DNA from: Streptomyces sp. JB150
GTDB lineage: Bacteria; Actinomycetota; Actinomycetes; Streptomycetales; Streptomycetaceae
Length of the DNA stretch: 64,000 nt
Assembly (NCBI RefSeq): GCF_011193355.1
Contig: NZ_CP049780.1
Location: 5,786,445 to 5,850,444 of the forward strand
Direction: 5' to 3'
Under the pieces are notes generated by a model. The model was not told the origin of the DNA. It saw only the letters and a list, made by a program, of their open reading frames with translations, and did no database searches. Position numbers and translations under genes: made by a program. Positions 1 through 8,432 of the stretch are shown piece by piece; within the stretch, counting starts at the first letter, position 1, and every line of letters begins with the position of its first letter.

Positions 1-101
1 CGGAGCGCCTCGCCGTCGCCACAGTGGCGAGCCGCCTGGCCGACTTCCAGAGCGCCCGCGCGGTGCTCGGGGAACCCGTGCGCTTCCAGCACGACAGGTG
101 A
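1..101 (+). CDS. C-terminal fragment of an unidentified protein (runs off window start)
   Basis: An open frame enters from the left edge and ends at a TGA at 99-101. The 32 visible residues end in the sequence E-P-V-R-F-Q-H-D-R and contain V-A-S-R-L-A-D-F-Q. Codon use is typical of the neighbours (G/C at nearly every third position), which is why I treat it as real rather than random. There is too little protein to recognise a family. A 126-nt gap separates it from the next gene on the same strand. Confidence 0.5.
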   Translation, partial: ERLAVATVASRLADFQSARAVLGEPVRFQHDR

Positions 102-227
102 ATGCGGACGGACCGGTCGAAGGCAGCCCGTAGGGCGGGATCGCCTGGCTGTCTCAAAGCCGTCGACGCAAGATCAGCCCCCTCTACGCTCGGACACGTA
201 CCGCGACGCGAAGGAGCCGGAAGCGCA

Positions 228-1061
228 ATGGCCGACCAGCGAGTTGTGATCGTCACCGGTGGAGGTACGGGCATCGGGGAGGCCACCGCTCGGCTGCTCC
301 GGGAAGGGGGGCACCACGTGGTGGTCTCCGGGCGTCGGAGTGAGCCGTTGCGGCGGCTGGAGGAGGAGATCGGGGTCCTCGCGCATCCGTCCGACGTGGG
401 GGAACCCGAGGCCGCCGACGGTCTGGTCCGGGCGGCCCTGGACGCGTACGGACGAGTCGACGGCGTCGTGCTCAACGCGGGGATCGGGCGCGGCGGGAGC
501 GTGGGCGACCTGTCGCTGGAGGACTGGGACGAGGTGATGCGCACCAACGTCACCGGGCCGCTGCTGTTGCTGCGCGCGGCGATCCCGCACCTGGTGGAGG
601 CGAGCGGGGCGGTGGTCGCCGTCGCCTCGGTCTCCGCGCTGCGCAACGGTACGAGCAACGTCCCGTACGCCACCTCCAAGGCGGCCCTGCTGCAGCTGTG
701 CCGGTCCGTCGCCGTCGATTACGGGCGTCAGGGGGTGCGGGCCAACATCGTGTGTCCGAGCTGGGTGAGAAGCGAGATGGCCGACCGGCGCATGGCGCGC
801 TTCGCCGCGGAAGCCGGACTGGAGGGCGATGGCGTCCGGGCCGGGTACGAGGAGGTGACCAGGGTCCTTCCGGTGGGGCGGCCGGGTGAGCCGCGCGAGG
901 TCGCGGAGGCCGTCGGCTGGCTGCTGTCCCCTGCGGCGTCGTATGTGAACGGCGCCGTGCTCACCGTCGACGGCGGGGTGACGGCCCTGGACCCCGGGAC
1001 GCTCGCGTTCGACTTCCAGCTCGTGCCACGCCGTGGCGAGGTGGCCGGCACGCCGGAGTGA
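228..1061 (+). CDS. SDR family NAD(P)-dependent oxidoreductase
   Basis: A 277-residue short-chain dehydrogenase/reductase of the classical type. The glycine-rich cofactor motif TGGGTGIG is at residues 10-17, the structural NAG motif at 83-85, a catalytic serine in the 134-136 stretch, and the Y-x-x-x-K pair at Y147/K151 (YATSK). The C-terminus has the usual Y-V-N-G-A-V-L-T-V-D-G-G strand, as in FabG-like enzymes. ATG at 228 was chosen because AAGGAG lies 11 nt upstream and the protein then begins right before the first beta strand; an in-frame extension back to 102 has no ribosome site. It probably reduces a keto group or oxidises an alcohol; the substrate cannot be told. It is convergent with the next gene, 12 nt away. 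Confidence 0.9.
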   Translation: MADQRVVIVTGGGTGIGEATARLLREGGHHVVVSGRRSEPLRRLEEEIGVLAHPSDVGEPEAADGLVRAALDAYGRVDGVVLNAGIGRGGSVGDLSLEDWDEVMRTNVTGPLLLLRAAIPHLVEASGAVVAVASVSALRNGTSNVPYATSKAALLQLCRSVAVDYGRQGVRANIVCPSWVRSEMADRRMARFAAEAGLEGDGVRAGYEEVTRVLPVGRPGEPREVAEAVGWLLSPAASYVNGAVLTVDGGVTALDPGTLAFDFQLVPRRGEVAGTPE

Positions 1062-1073
1062 CCCGCCTCGCGG

Positions 1074-2228
1074 TCAGAGCCGGTGGGCGGGAGCGGGGCA
1101 GGCCAGCGCGTCCGTCATGGACGGCCACAGCCGGGCGATCCCGAGCAAGGTTTGCGGGCTGCCGTGCACCACGCCGGGCAGGGGGCGGGGGACGGACGGG
1201 GGCGTGCCCGCGAGTTTGGCGCGCCGGGCCTGGCCCAGCGCTCCGGCGAGGGCGGCCGCGGCGAGGCGATCGGCTCGCACGCCCGCCCGCCGGGCGTGCC
1301 GGTGGGCTTCCTCGTAGGCGCCCGGCTGGACGTACTGCTGGAGGTCCAGGAGCGCGTCGTACGTCTCGATGGTCTGCCTGTGCGCCTGCAGCGGGAGGGG
1401 GGAGCGCGGTCGCAGCACCTCTTGGAGTCTGGTCCGCCGCGGTGTCGCGAGTGCCACGTGGGGCACCGCCGCGACAAGATCGCGCCATAGCGGCCAGAGC
1501 TGCCAGGTGACGCGCAGAGCGGTCCAGGTGCGGGCGAGGGCGGTCGCGGTGGGGACCAGCAGGGACGCCGCCCGGACGAGGCCGTGGACGCCGATGATCA
1601 GGGACAGGTAGGGGAGCAGGGCGGGGGTTCCGCCGCACAGGTGCCAGAGGTAGCCGCACCAGAAGACGAACGCGAGGACGCTGCCCACCGCGAACAGCCG
1701 CAGCGACCAGACGAGATCACGGTCCGCCGTGCGCAGGCTGTAGCGCCAGCAGACCACGACGGCGACGGCGTCACCGGCCAGGTGGGCGACGACGAGGAGC
1801 AGCCAGTACGCGGACGCCGGGTCGGCCGGGCCCTGGAGGGACGGGCTCGCCTCGCGCAGGTGGTCCGTCTGGAGCCGGTCCAGGACCAGCAGCGCCCCCA
1901 TGGCCGCCGCCAGTCCCACCAGCACGGACAGCCGCAGACGGCGGGCACGGGTGGAGCCGACCATGAAGAGCAGGACCAGGCCGGCGCTGAGGACGCCGAT
2001 CAGGTTGCGGGTCAGGGCGATCGTGTGGACGTCCAGGCCGGCGTCCGTGAGGGGGCCGGTGATCCTCGGCTGGAAGAGGGTGATGGCGGTCGCCGCGGCC
2101 AGGACCGTGAGCCACAGTCCTCGCTGGTGGGGCCGGCGCAGCGCGGGCCGGGCCCGCACGACGAGGGCGAACCACAGGGCGAGGACGCTGCCCACCCCGA
2201 CCTGGTCGGCGAGCTCATGGGCCGGCAT
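1074..2228 (-). CDS. DUF6545/MAB_1171c-like integral membrane protein
   Basis: 384 residues. The first ~235 residues contain about seven hydrophobic segments alternating with Arg-rich loops, so this is a polytopic inner-membrane protein. The last ~140 residues are a soluble, helical, Arg/Ala-rich tail containing the stretch Q-T-I-E-T-Y-D-A-L-L-D-L. This two-part build matches the actinobacterial MAB_1171c-like putative transporter family (DUF6545), whose function is unknown. The ATG at 2228 has GGGAG nine nt upstream. Its start overlaps the end of the IrrE-like metallopeptidase gene by 14 nt, so the two are translationally coupled and probably work together. That pairing is common in streptomycetes. 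Confidence 0.75.
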   Translation of the reverse strand: MPAHELADQVGVGSVLALWFALVVRARPALRRPHQRGLWLTVLAAATAITLFQPRITGPLTDAGLDVHTIALTRNLIGVLSAGLVLLFMVGSTRARRLRLSVLVGLAAAMGALLVLDRLQTDHLREASPSLQGPADPASAYWLLLVVAHLAGDAVAVVVCWRYSLRTADRDLVWSLRLFAVGSVLAFVFWCGYLWHLCGGTPALLPYLSLIIGVHGLVRAASLLVPTATALARTWTALRVTWQLWPLWRDLVAAVPHVALATPRRTRLQEVLRPRSPLPLQAHRQTIETYDALLDLQQYVQPGAYEEAHRHARRAGVRADRLAAAALAGALGQARRAKLAGTPPSVPRPLPGVVHGSPQTLLGIARLWPSMTDALACPAPAHRL

Positions 2229-2775
2229 CGGCCGTCACTCCCAGGAACGCGCCGAGTCGTCCCAGCGGGCCGGCCACCGGGCCGGTCCCGCCCGCGCTCT
2301 GGACCGGGCCCGCGCTCTGGAGCAGGCTGGCGATCATCTCGGCCTCCTGTTCCTCGGCGGTGGTGTAACTGGTGCGTGCCCGCAGCCGTTCGACGAGGCG
2401 GGGCGCCGGACCGCCGATGAGCCGGTCCGTCAGCTCCTCGTCCCGGACCGTGACGCCCCGGTGGTGGTCGCACAGCACATGGCCGATCTCGTGCAGGATG
2501 ATGTGCTCGCGGTGCAGCGGCGCGGTCCGGGCCTCGTAGAAGACGTAGTCGGCGTCGTCGGTGCCCAGCCACAGACCGCAGGCCCCGGCGATCGCCGCCT
2601 GTTCGGGCAGTTCCCTGATGACGAGCGGGCGGCCCCTCAGCTCCTCCACCCGCTCACGGATCGCGTCGAGGGACATCGGCCGGTGCATCCCGAGGTCACG
2701 CAGAATCGCCGCGCACTTGCGCTGTAACTCGGCGTACTCGTCTCTTTCCCTCACCTGCCGTCGCAAGGTGGCCAA
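2215..2775 (-). CDS. ImmA/IrrE family metallo-endopeptidase
   Basis: About 186 residues. The zinc-peptidase signature HEIGH sits in I-I-L-H-E-I-G-H-V-L-C-D-H-H, with the third ligand expected further downstream, as in the ImmA/IrrE (Peptidase M78) family that cleaves repressors or anti-regulators. A helical N-terminal part (residues 1-90) precedes the protease core. The start is uncertain: the longest frame opens with TTG at 2775 directly after AGGGAGGA, but a second TTG three codons on has a better ribosome-site spacing. No XRE partner gene is adjacent, which is unusual for ImmA-type proteins; instead the gene is coupled to a membrane protein downstream. Confidence 0.8.
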   Translation of the reverse strand: MATLRRQVRERDEYAELQRKCAAILRDLGMHRPMSLDAIRERVEELRGRPLVIRELPEQAAIAGACGLWLGTDDADYVFYEARTAPLHREHIILHEIGHVLCDHHRGVTVRDEELTDRLIGGPAPRLVERLRARTSYTTAEEQEAEMIASLLQSAGPVQSAGGTGPVAGPLGRLGAFLGVTADAGP

Positions 2776-2942
2776 GTCCTCCCTTCACGCGCGATGTCCC
2801 TCCGGCGCCCCGTGGGCAGGACGCGGCCCTCAACTTAGGCCGCGGCGCGCTTCCTTGCACACACCCGCCCGGCCGGTGCGGTCCGCTTTGGCTCAAAGCT
2901 TCTCCTGGGTCGCGCGGGGGGTGTGCGAGGCGGGTGACGCGG

Positions 2943-3788
2943 CTACTTCGTCGCCCCCTGCGCGAACCCGTTGTAGATGTAGCGCTGGAGGAAGAGGAAC
3001 ACCACCAGCGTCGGGACGATCACCAGGACCGTCCCGGCCGAGATGTGTTCCCAGTGGGCGCCGAAGGGGCCCTTGAAGCGGAACAGCGCGGTGGAGACGG
3101 TGCCCAGGTCCTCGGACGGCATGTAGAGGAACGGGATGTAGAAGTCGTTGTAGACGGTGATGCCCTTGATGATGACGACCGTGGCGACGGCGGGCTTCAG
3201 CAGGGGCAGGATGATCTTCCAGTAGATGGTGAGGGAGTTCGCCCCGTCCAGGCGCGCGGCCTCGTCGAGGGAGACGGGGATGGACCGGACGAACTGCAGG
3301 AAGACGTAGATCGAGACGATGTCCGTGCCCATGTAGAGCAGGACGGGCGCCCAGAGGGTGTTGAACAGGCCGAAGCTGTTGACCACCTGGAAGGTCGCCA
3401 CCTGGGTGGTGACCCCGGGGACCAGGGTGGCGATCAGGAACAGCGCCATCACCGGCTTCTTCGCCCGGAAGTCGAAGCGGTCGATGGCGTACGCGGTCAT
3501 CGAGCCGATGAGGACCGTGCCGGTGATGGAGAACAGCAGGATGAGGCCGGTGTTGGCGAAGGCGGAGAGCATCTCGCCGTCGGTGAACGCCGTCACGTAG
3601 TTGCCGAAGTTCAGCCAGTCGCGCGGCAGTGACAGGGCGCCGCCGTCGGCCACCTCCTCGGATGTCTTCAGGGAGGTGAGGAAGACGACGACGAGCGGGA
3701 TCAGGACGATCAGCGACGCCAGGATCAGCGACAGGTACGTCAGGGCGGGCGCGAGGCGGCGGCGCCGGGCGGGCGCGGGCGTGGTCAT
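2943..3788 (-). CDS. Carbohydrate ABC transporter permease (MalG type)
   Basis: 281 residues with six predicted membrane helices. The EAA loop is visible as I-P-V-S-L-D-E-A-A-R-L-D-G-A near residue 170, the site where the shared ATPase (MsiK type in streptomycetes) docks; no ATPase gene is present here. The C-terminus Y-I-Y-N-G-F-A-Q-G-A is characteristic of the MalG/AraQ group. The ATG at 3788 overlaps the stop of the upstream permease gene as ATGA, so the two subunits are translationally coupled. Position in the mannan locus suggests the substrate is a manno-oligosaccharide; that is inference from the neighbours, not from this sequence. Confidence 0.93.
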   Translation of the reverse strand: MTTPAPARRRRLAPALTYLSLILASLIVLIPLVVVFLTSLKTSEEVADGGALSLPRDWLNFGNYVTAFTDGEMLSAFANTGLILLFSITGTVLIGSMTAYAIDRFDFRAKKPVMALFLIATLVPGVTTQVATFQVVNSFGLFNTLWAPVLLYMGTDIVSIYVFLQFVRSIPVSLDEAARLDGANSLTIYWKIILPLLKPAVATVVIIKGITVYNDFYIPFLYMPSEDLGTVSTALFRFKGPFGAHWEHISAGTVLVIVPTLVVFLFLQRYIYNGFAQGATK

Positions 3789-4732
3789 ACGAGGTCCACC
3801 TTCTCGTCGGGCACGAGGCGGCGCTGGATCCAGGTGATCAGCAGGATGATCAGCAGCAGGACGACGGCGGCCGCAGACGCGAGCCCCGTCTTGTTGAACT
3901 GGAAGGCGAGCTTCACCGTCTGGATGACGAAGGTCGTCGTCCCGGTCGCACCGCCGGTCATGATGTACGGGATCTCGAACACCGCCAGGGAGCCGGAGAT
4001 CGCCAGGATGACGCTCAGGCTGACCACCGGGCGGATGCTCGGGGCGATGATGTGCCGGAACTGCTGCAGGCGCGTGGCCCCGTCCAGCTGGGCCGCCTCG
4101 TACAGTTCGGCCGGGATCGACTGGATCGCGCCGAGGAACAGCACGAAGTTCAGCCCGGTGAAACGCCAGACGGAGACCCCGGCCAGCGAGGTGTTCGCCG
4201 AGGTGGGGTCGCCGAGCCAGGCGTGGTCGGAGCCGGCGCCGAACCAGGACAGCACCGCGTCGAGCGTGCCGCCGTCCTGGAAGAAGTACAGGAACACGAA
4301 GCCGATCGCCACGCCGTTGATCAGGTAGGGGAAGAACAGGATCCCCTTGAACAGGTTGCGGAAGCGCAGGTCGAAGCTGAGCACGGTCGCGAAGTACAGG
4401 GCGACCGCGATCTGCACGGCGGAGGCCGCGAGGTAGAAGAAGCTGACGAAGAACACCCGGAACAGCTCGGGACGGGTGAGGATCTGCCGGTAGTTGTCGA
4501 AGCCCGTGAAGTTCCGGTCGGGGCTGACACCGTCCCAGTCGGTGAAGCTGTAGTACAGCATGTTGCCCACCGGCACGTAGGTGAACGTCACCAGCAGGAC
4601 CAGGGGGACGGTGAGGAAGAGCCACGGCGTGAGGCGGCGGAGCGTTCTGCCGCGCGCCGCCGCCCGGCCCCCGGGGAGGGCGGCGGCGCGCGGCACCTTC
4701 GCGGGTGCCGTGTGGGTCGTCGTCTCGGTCAT
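3785..4732 (-). CDS. Carbohydrate ABC transporter permease (MalF type)
   Basis: 315 residues. A cytoplasmic N-terminus of ~35 residues is followed by six membrane helices, starting with W-L-F-L-T-V-P-L-V-L-L-V-T-F. The EAA loop I-P-A-E-L-Y-E-A-A-Q-L-D-G-A is present at about residue 205. This is the UgpA/MalF-like partner of the downstream permease. ATG at 4732 has AAAGG seven nt upstream. A 166-nt gap with a strong hairpin separates it from the solute-binding protein gene upstream, which probably lets the binding protein be made in excess over the permeases. Confidence 0.93.
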   Translation of the reverse strand: MTETTTHTAPAKVPRAAALPGGRAAARGRTLRRLTPWLFLTVPLVLLVTFTYVPVGNMLYYSFTDWDGVSPDRNFTGFDNYRQILTRPELFRVFFVSFFYLAASAVQIAVALYFATVLSFDLRFRNLFKGILFFPYLINGVAIGFVFLYFFQDGGTLDAVLSWFGAGSDHAWLGDPTSANTSLAGVSVWRFTGLNFVLFLGAIQSIPAELYEAAQLDGATRLQQFRHIIAPSIRPVVSLSVILAISGSLAVFEIPYIMTGGATGTTTFVIQTVKLAFQFNKTGLASAAAVVLLLIILLITWIQRRLVPDEKVDLV

Positions 4733-4770
4733 CTCGGGCCTTTCATCGTCCGCCGGTCCGCGCCGGGCGG

Positions 4771-4802
4771 CCGGCCCCGGCCGCTGGTCCGGGCGGGGCC
4801 GG
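4771..4802 (-). promoter_or_regulatory. Intercistronic hairpin between binding protein and permease genes
   Basis: CCGGCCCC at 4771-4778 is complementary to GGGGCCGG at 4795-4802, giving an 8-bp all-GC stem with a 16-nt loop. It lies in the 166-nt gap between the solute-binding lipoprotein gene and the first permease gene, all on the minus strand. Known sugar ABC operons use such stem-loops for partial termination or to protect the upstream mRNA, so that more binding protein than permease is made. No U-tract follows. Confidence 0.5.
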
Positions 4803-4898
4803 TGACGGAGAGGGTGGAGGAATCAGCGAGGGGTGGGTGCGTGCGTGGATCTGGCGGGGAGTCGCCGAGGGTCAGGGACCCACGGGGGCCACCGGTCG

Positions 4899-6218
4899 TC
4901 AGGACCCCACGCCGGCCGCCGCCTCGTTCCACCGCTTGTCGAGGTCCGCGAAGAAGTCCGCGCGGCTGCCCTGCTGCGCGCCGCGCGCGGTGTCGACGAG
5001 CTTTTGGCGGTAGTCCGGCTTGTTGAGACCGATCTCGGCCGCGTTGTCGATGGCGTTCACCGCGCCGGTCTCGGCCTCGGAGCGCTCCAGGAACTTGACA
5101 TCGTTGTCAACGAACTCGGAGAGGGTGTCCGGCATGGGAGCGGACCGCAGCGCGGGCACCGCGCCCTCCTTGGCCGGGTAGCCGGACTTCTCGGTGAACC
5201 AGTCGATCCAGGCCCGCGCGGCGGTCTTGTGGTCCGAGTGGACGTTGACCGCCTGCTGGTAGTCGGAGGCGAGCACGGCGCAGTACGTGCCGTCCTCGCG
5301 CGCCGGGAACGGCATGAAGCCGATGTCGTCGGGGTCGGTGCCGGCCTTCTTCGCCGCGGCCCGCATCTGGGTGATGGCCCACGAGCCCAGCTGCATGGTG
5401 GCGACCTTCCCGCGGGCGATCAGGGTCTTGGACGCCTCCCAGTTGGTGGTGTTGGGGTCCTTCTCGGACAGGCCGCCCGCCACGATGTCGTACAGCAGTG
5501 AGTCGATCGTGTGCAGGTCACCGCCCCGCTTCCACGGGGACACGGGCCCGGCGAGCTTGTCGTTGGCCCGGGCGTCGCAGGTGACCGAGCCGATGTTGTT
5601 GCTCCACGCGGTCAGCGGCCAGCCGTCCTTGAAGTTCGTGTAGTACGGCACCGCGTCCGTCCTGGACTTGATCGCCCTCAGGTCCTCGACGAACTCCCGC
5701 GGCGTGGTGGGCCAGTCGGTGATGCCGGCCTTCCTCCAGACCGCCTTGTTGTAGAGGAAGCCGTTGGCGGTGCCGAAGGTGCTGATGCCGTAGACCTTGC
5801 CGCCGACCTCGGCCTTGTCGCTGAACCGGTACTTGTCGCCCAGTTCGCCGGTGGTGCCCAGCGGGGCGAAGAACGTGGGGTAGTCGTTCTTGGCGACGGC
5901 GGCCGGGATCATCAGGACGTCGCCGTAGTCGTCGGTGTTCATCCGGATCTTGACCTCGCCCTCGTAGTCGGTGAGGGCCTCGAACGTCACCTTCACGTCG
6001 GGGTAGGTCTTGTTGAACTCGGCGGCGTACGCGTCCATCGTCCCGTTCTGCACGAGGTCGGTGCGATGGGTCAGGACCTTGATGGTGCCCGAGGCCTCGG
6101 CGGGGTCGGCGGGTGCCTTCGCCGTCTCACCGGATGCCGCGCCCTGGCCACTGCATCCCGCGACGGTCATGATCGCGGCGGCCAGAAGCGCTCCCGTGAG
6201 CGTCTTCTTCTTCCCCAT
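4899..6218 (-). CDS. Extracellular sugar-binding lipoprotein of ABC transporter
   Basis: 439 residues. The signal peptide begins M-G-K-K-K-T-L-T-G-A-L-L and ends in the lipobox V-A-G-C at about residues 19-22, so the mature protein is lipid-anchored on the outer face of the membrane. The rest has the family 1 solute-binding fold: an I-K-V-L-T-H start, the D-V-L-M-I-P-A-A-V segment and the W-P-L-T-A-W-S-N-N-I-G region. ATG at 6218 has AAGGAG eight nt upstream. It leads a binding protein-permease-permease operon and diverges from a GH2 beta-mannosidase gene, so the ligand is likely a beta-manno-oligosaccharide. An operator-like CCGG site lies 68 nt upstream of the start. Confidence 0.92.
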   Translation of the reverse strand: MGKKKTLTGALLAAAIMTVAGCSGQGAASGETAKAPADPAEASGTIKVLTHRTDLVQNGTMDAYAAEFNKTYPDVKVTFEALTDYEGEVKIRMNTDDYGDVLMIPAAVAKNDYPTFFAPLGTTGELGDKYRFSDKAEVGGKVYGISTFGTANGFLYNKAVWRKAGITDWPTTPREFVEDLRAIKSRTDAVPYYTNFKDGWPLTAWSNNIGSVTCDARANDKLAGPVSPWKRGGDLHTIDSLLYDIVAGGLSEKDPNTTNWEASKTLIARGKVATMQLGSWAITQMRAAAKKAGTDPDDIGFMPFPAREDGTYCAVLASDYQQAVNVHSDHKTAARAWIDWFTEKSGYPAKEGAVPALRSAPMPDTLSEFVDNDVKFLERSEAETGAVNAIDNAAEIGLNKPDYRQKLVDTARGAQQGSRADFFADLDKRWNEAAAGVGS

Positions 6219-6285
6219 GTGCCCAGCTCCTTCAGGTTGCGGCTCAGCTCTGCGGGTGGGATGTCGGCACTATGTCAGTCCGGCG

Positions 6286-6297
6286 TTAACCGGTAAA
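6286..6297. promoter_or_regulatory. LacI-type operator candidate 1 (TTAACCGGTAAA)
   Basis: The sequence TTAACCGGTAAA is an imperfect palindrome centred on CCGG (three of four outer bases pair on each side). It sits in the 268-nt divergent promoter region, 68 nt before the binding-protein gene. On the minus strand a TTGCTT (6301-6296), which could serve as a -35 element, overlaps its edge, so a bound repressor would block that promoter. Related sites occur at 6396-6407 and 11226-11236. LacI-family regulators typically bind palindromes with a central CpG, and a LacI gene lies 2 kb away. Confidence 0.5.
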
Positions 6298-6395
6298 GCA
6301 AGGATTTCGAGCGCGATGCCTAATCGTTACCGGAGGGCGGGGCGCCACGGGTCTCACGTGCGATGACTACTACTTCCTGGATGATCTTCAGTCGC

Positions 6396-6407
6396 TAGAC
6401 CGGTTTA
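6396..6407. promoter_or_regulatory. LacI-type operator candidate 2 (TAGACCGGTTTA)
   Basis: TAGACCGGTTTA is an imperfect palindrome around CCGG with the same A-CCGG-T core as the other two sites. It lies 80 nt before the ATG of the beta-mannosidase gene, in the same divergent region as site 1. The two sites are about 110 bp apart, a spacing that could allow looping across both promoters. Confidence 0.5.
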
Positions 6408-6486
6408 TGGACAGGGGCTCGTCAGCGGGCTAGGTTGACCGCCGTTGTCCGTCCACCTGCCTGAGTCAGGCGATTGGAGCCGCACG

Positions 6487-8432
6487 ATGAAGGACGTCAC
6501 CCAGCTCACCGAGGGCTGGAGCCTGCGCCATGGAGACGACGTGCTGGAGGCCACGGTGCCCGGCTGCGTCCACACCGATCTGCTGGCCGCCGGGGTCATC
6601 CCCGATCCCTTCCTCGGCCGCAACGAGACCGACGTCGCCTGGGTCGGCCGCCGCGCCTGGACCTACGTCCGCCACCTCGGAGACGACAGCGGGCCGGACA
6701 GCGGGCATGACAGCACGCGGGACGGCGGGCACGAGCGCACCGACCTGGTCTTCGACGGCCTGGACACGGCCGCGTACATCACCCTGGGAGGCCGCCCCGT
6801 CGGCACCACCCGCAACATGCACCGCCGCTACCGCTTCGACGTCACCGGCCGCACCGGGCGGCTGGAGGTCCGCTTCGCCTCCGCCTACGACGAGGCCGCC
6901 GCCGTCCGCGCCGTCACCGGCGAGCGGCCCAACGTCTACCCGGAGCCCTCGCAGTACATCCGCAAGATGGCCTGCTCCTTCGGCTGGGACTGGGGGCCCA
7001 CGCTGGTGACCGCGGGCATCTGGCGGCCGGTGCGGCTGGAGCACTGGTCCACGGCCCGCATCGCCCGCGTCCGCCCGCTCGTCACCGTGGACGAGGGCGC
7101 CGGCCGGGTCGAGGTGCGGCTGGACGTCGAACGCACCGCGCAGGGGCGGGGGCGCACCCTGCGCGCCGAGGCCCGGGTGGCCGGCGTCCGCGCCGAGACG
7201 TTCCTGACCGGCGACGAGGCGGTGCTGCGCCTGGAGGTGCCGGACGTGGCGCTGTGGTGGCCGCGCGGCTACGGCGACCAGCCCCTGTACGACCTCCATG
7301 TCACCCTCGGCGACGACAGCGGCCCGCTCGACACCTGGCACCGGCGCATCGGCTTCCGCACCGTCGAGCTGGACCGCTCGGCCGACGAGTACGGCACCGG
7401 GTTCACCCTCGTCGTCAACGGCGAGCGTATCTTCGCGCGCGGCGTCAACTGGATCCCCGACGACGCCTTCCCGTCCCGGATCACCCCCGAGCGCTACCGC
7501 GCCCGCCTCACCCGGGCCGCCGAGGCCAACGTGGACCTGGTGCGGGTGTGGGGCGGCGGGATCTACGAGGACGACGCCTTCTACGACGTCTGCGACGAGC
7601 TGGGTCTGCTGGTGTGGCAGGACTTCCTCTTCGCGTGTGCCGCCTACCCGGAGGAGCAGCCGCTGCGGGGCGAGGTGGAGGCGGAGGCGCGGGAGAACGT
7701 CGTCCGGTTGATGCCGCATCCGTCGCTGGTGCTGTGGAACGGCAACAACGAGAACCTGTGGGGGCGGGCACCGTCGTCTGGCAGCTCAACGACTGCTGGC
7801 CCGTCACCTCCTGGGCCGCCATCGACGGCGACGGCCGCGAAAAACCCCTCTACCACGAGCTGAGGCGGGTCTACGCCGACCGGCTCCTCACCCTTCAGCC
7901 CGACGCAGGCGGCCTCGTGCTCGCCGCGGTCAACCAGGCCGCCGAGCCCTGGCGTGCCCGGGTCACACTACGGCGGCTGCGGGCCGACGGGACCACCGTC
8001 GCGGACGCCGTCGTCGACGTCACCGCGGACCCCCGTGCCGTCGCCCGGACCACCGTGCCGGAGAAGCTGGTGCCGGACGCGGCGGCGGCGGACGAGTTCC
8101 TGGTCGCCGACGCCGCCGCACCGGGGGACGAGGATCTGCGCGCCCTGCACTTCCCCGTCCCCGACAAGGACTTCGCCTACCCCCGCCCCCGCTACGACGT
8201 CACCGTGGAGCCGGTGCCCGGACCGGGGGATAGAGTCGACGTCGTGGTCAGTGCCCAGACTCTCGTACGAGATCTCCTGCTCCAGCCCGACCGGCTCCGT
8301 CCGGCCGCCGCCTGCGACCGGGGACCGCGGACCCTGCTGCCCGGCGAGCGGGTGCGCATCCGGGTGCGGGACTGCGGCAATGTCACCGCCGACGAGGTCA
8401 CGGCCGCGCTGTTCTGTGTGGAACCGGTGTGA
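6487..8432 (+). pseudogene. GH2 family beta-mannosidase, disrupted by internal deletion and frameshift
   Basis: The N-terminal part (6487 to ~7764, ~425 residues) has the start and jelly-roll typical of GH2 beta-mannosidases, then R-V-W-G-G-G-I-Y-E and W-N-G-N-N-E-N, which carries the acid/base glutamate. Immediately after L-W-G the frame changes: the sequence continues in another frame with A-G-T-V-V-W-Q-L-N-D-C-W-P and the normal C-terminal domain to the TGA at 8430-8432 (~222 residues). Intact homologues are about 820 residues and have some 170 residues between these motifs, including the nucleophile glutamate (S-E-F-G-W-Q). So roughly 510 bp are missing, the frame is shifted and the nucleophile is lost; the N-terminal frame stops at 7863. 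The ATG at 6487 has GGAG nine nt upstream. The real stop overlaps the LacI start as GTGA. A collapsed assembly is an alternative to a true deletion. Confidence 0.88.

Noticed and set aside
2943..4625. Single 560-residue permease frame
   Set aside because: The first half is an out-of-frame shadow of the upstream permease gene; the real start is the ATGA overlap at 3788.
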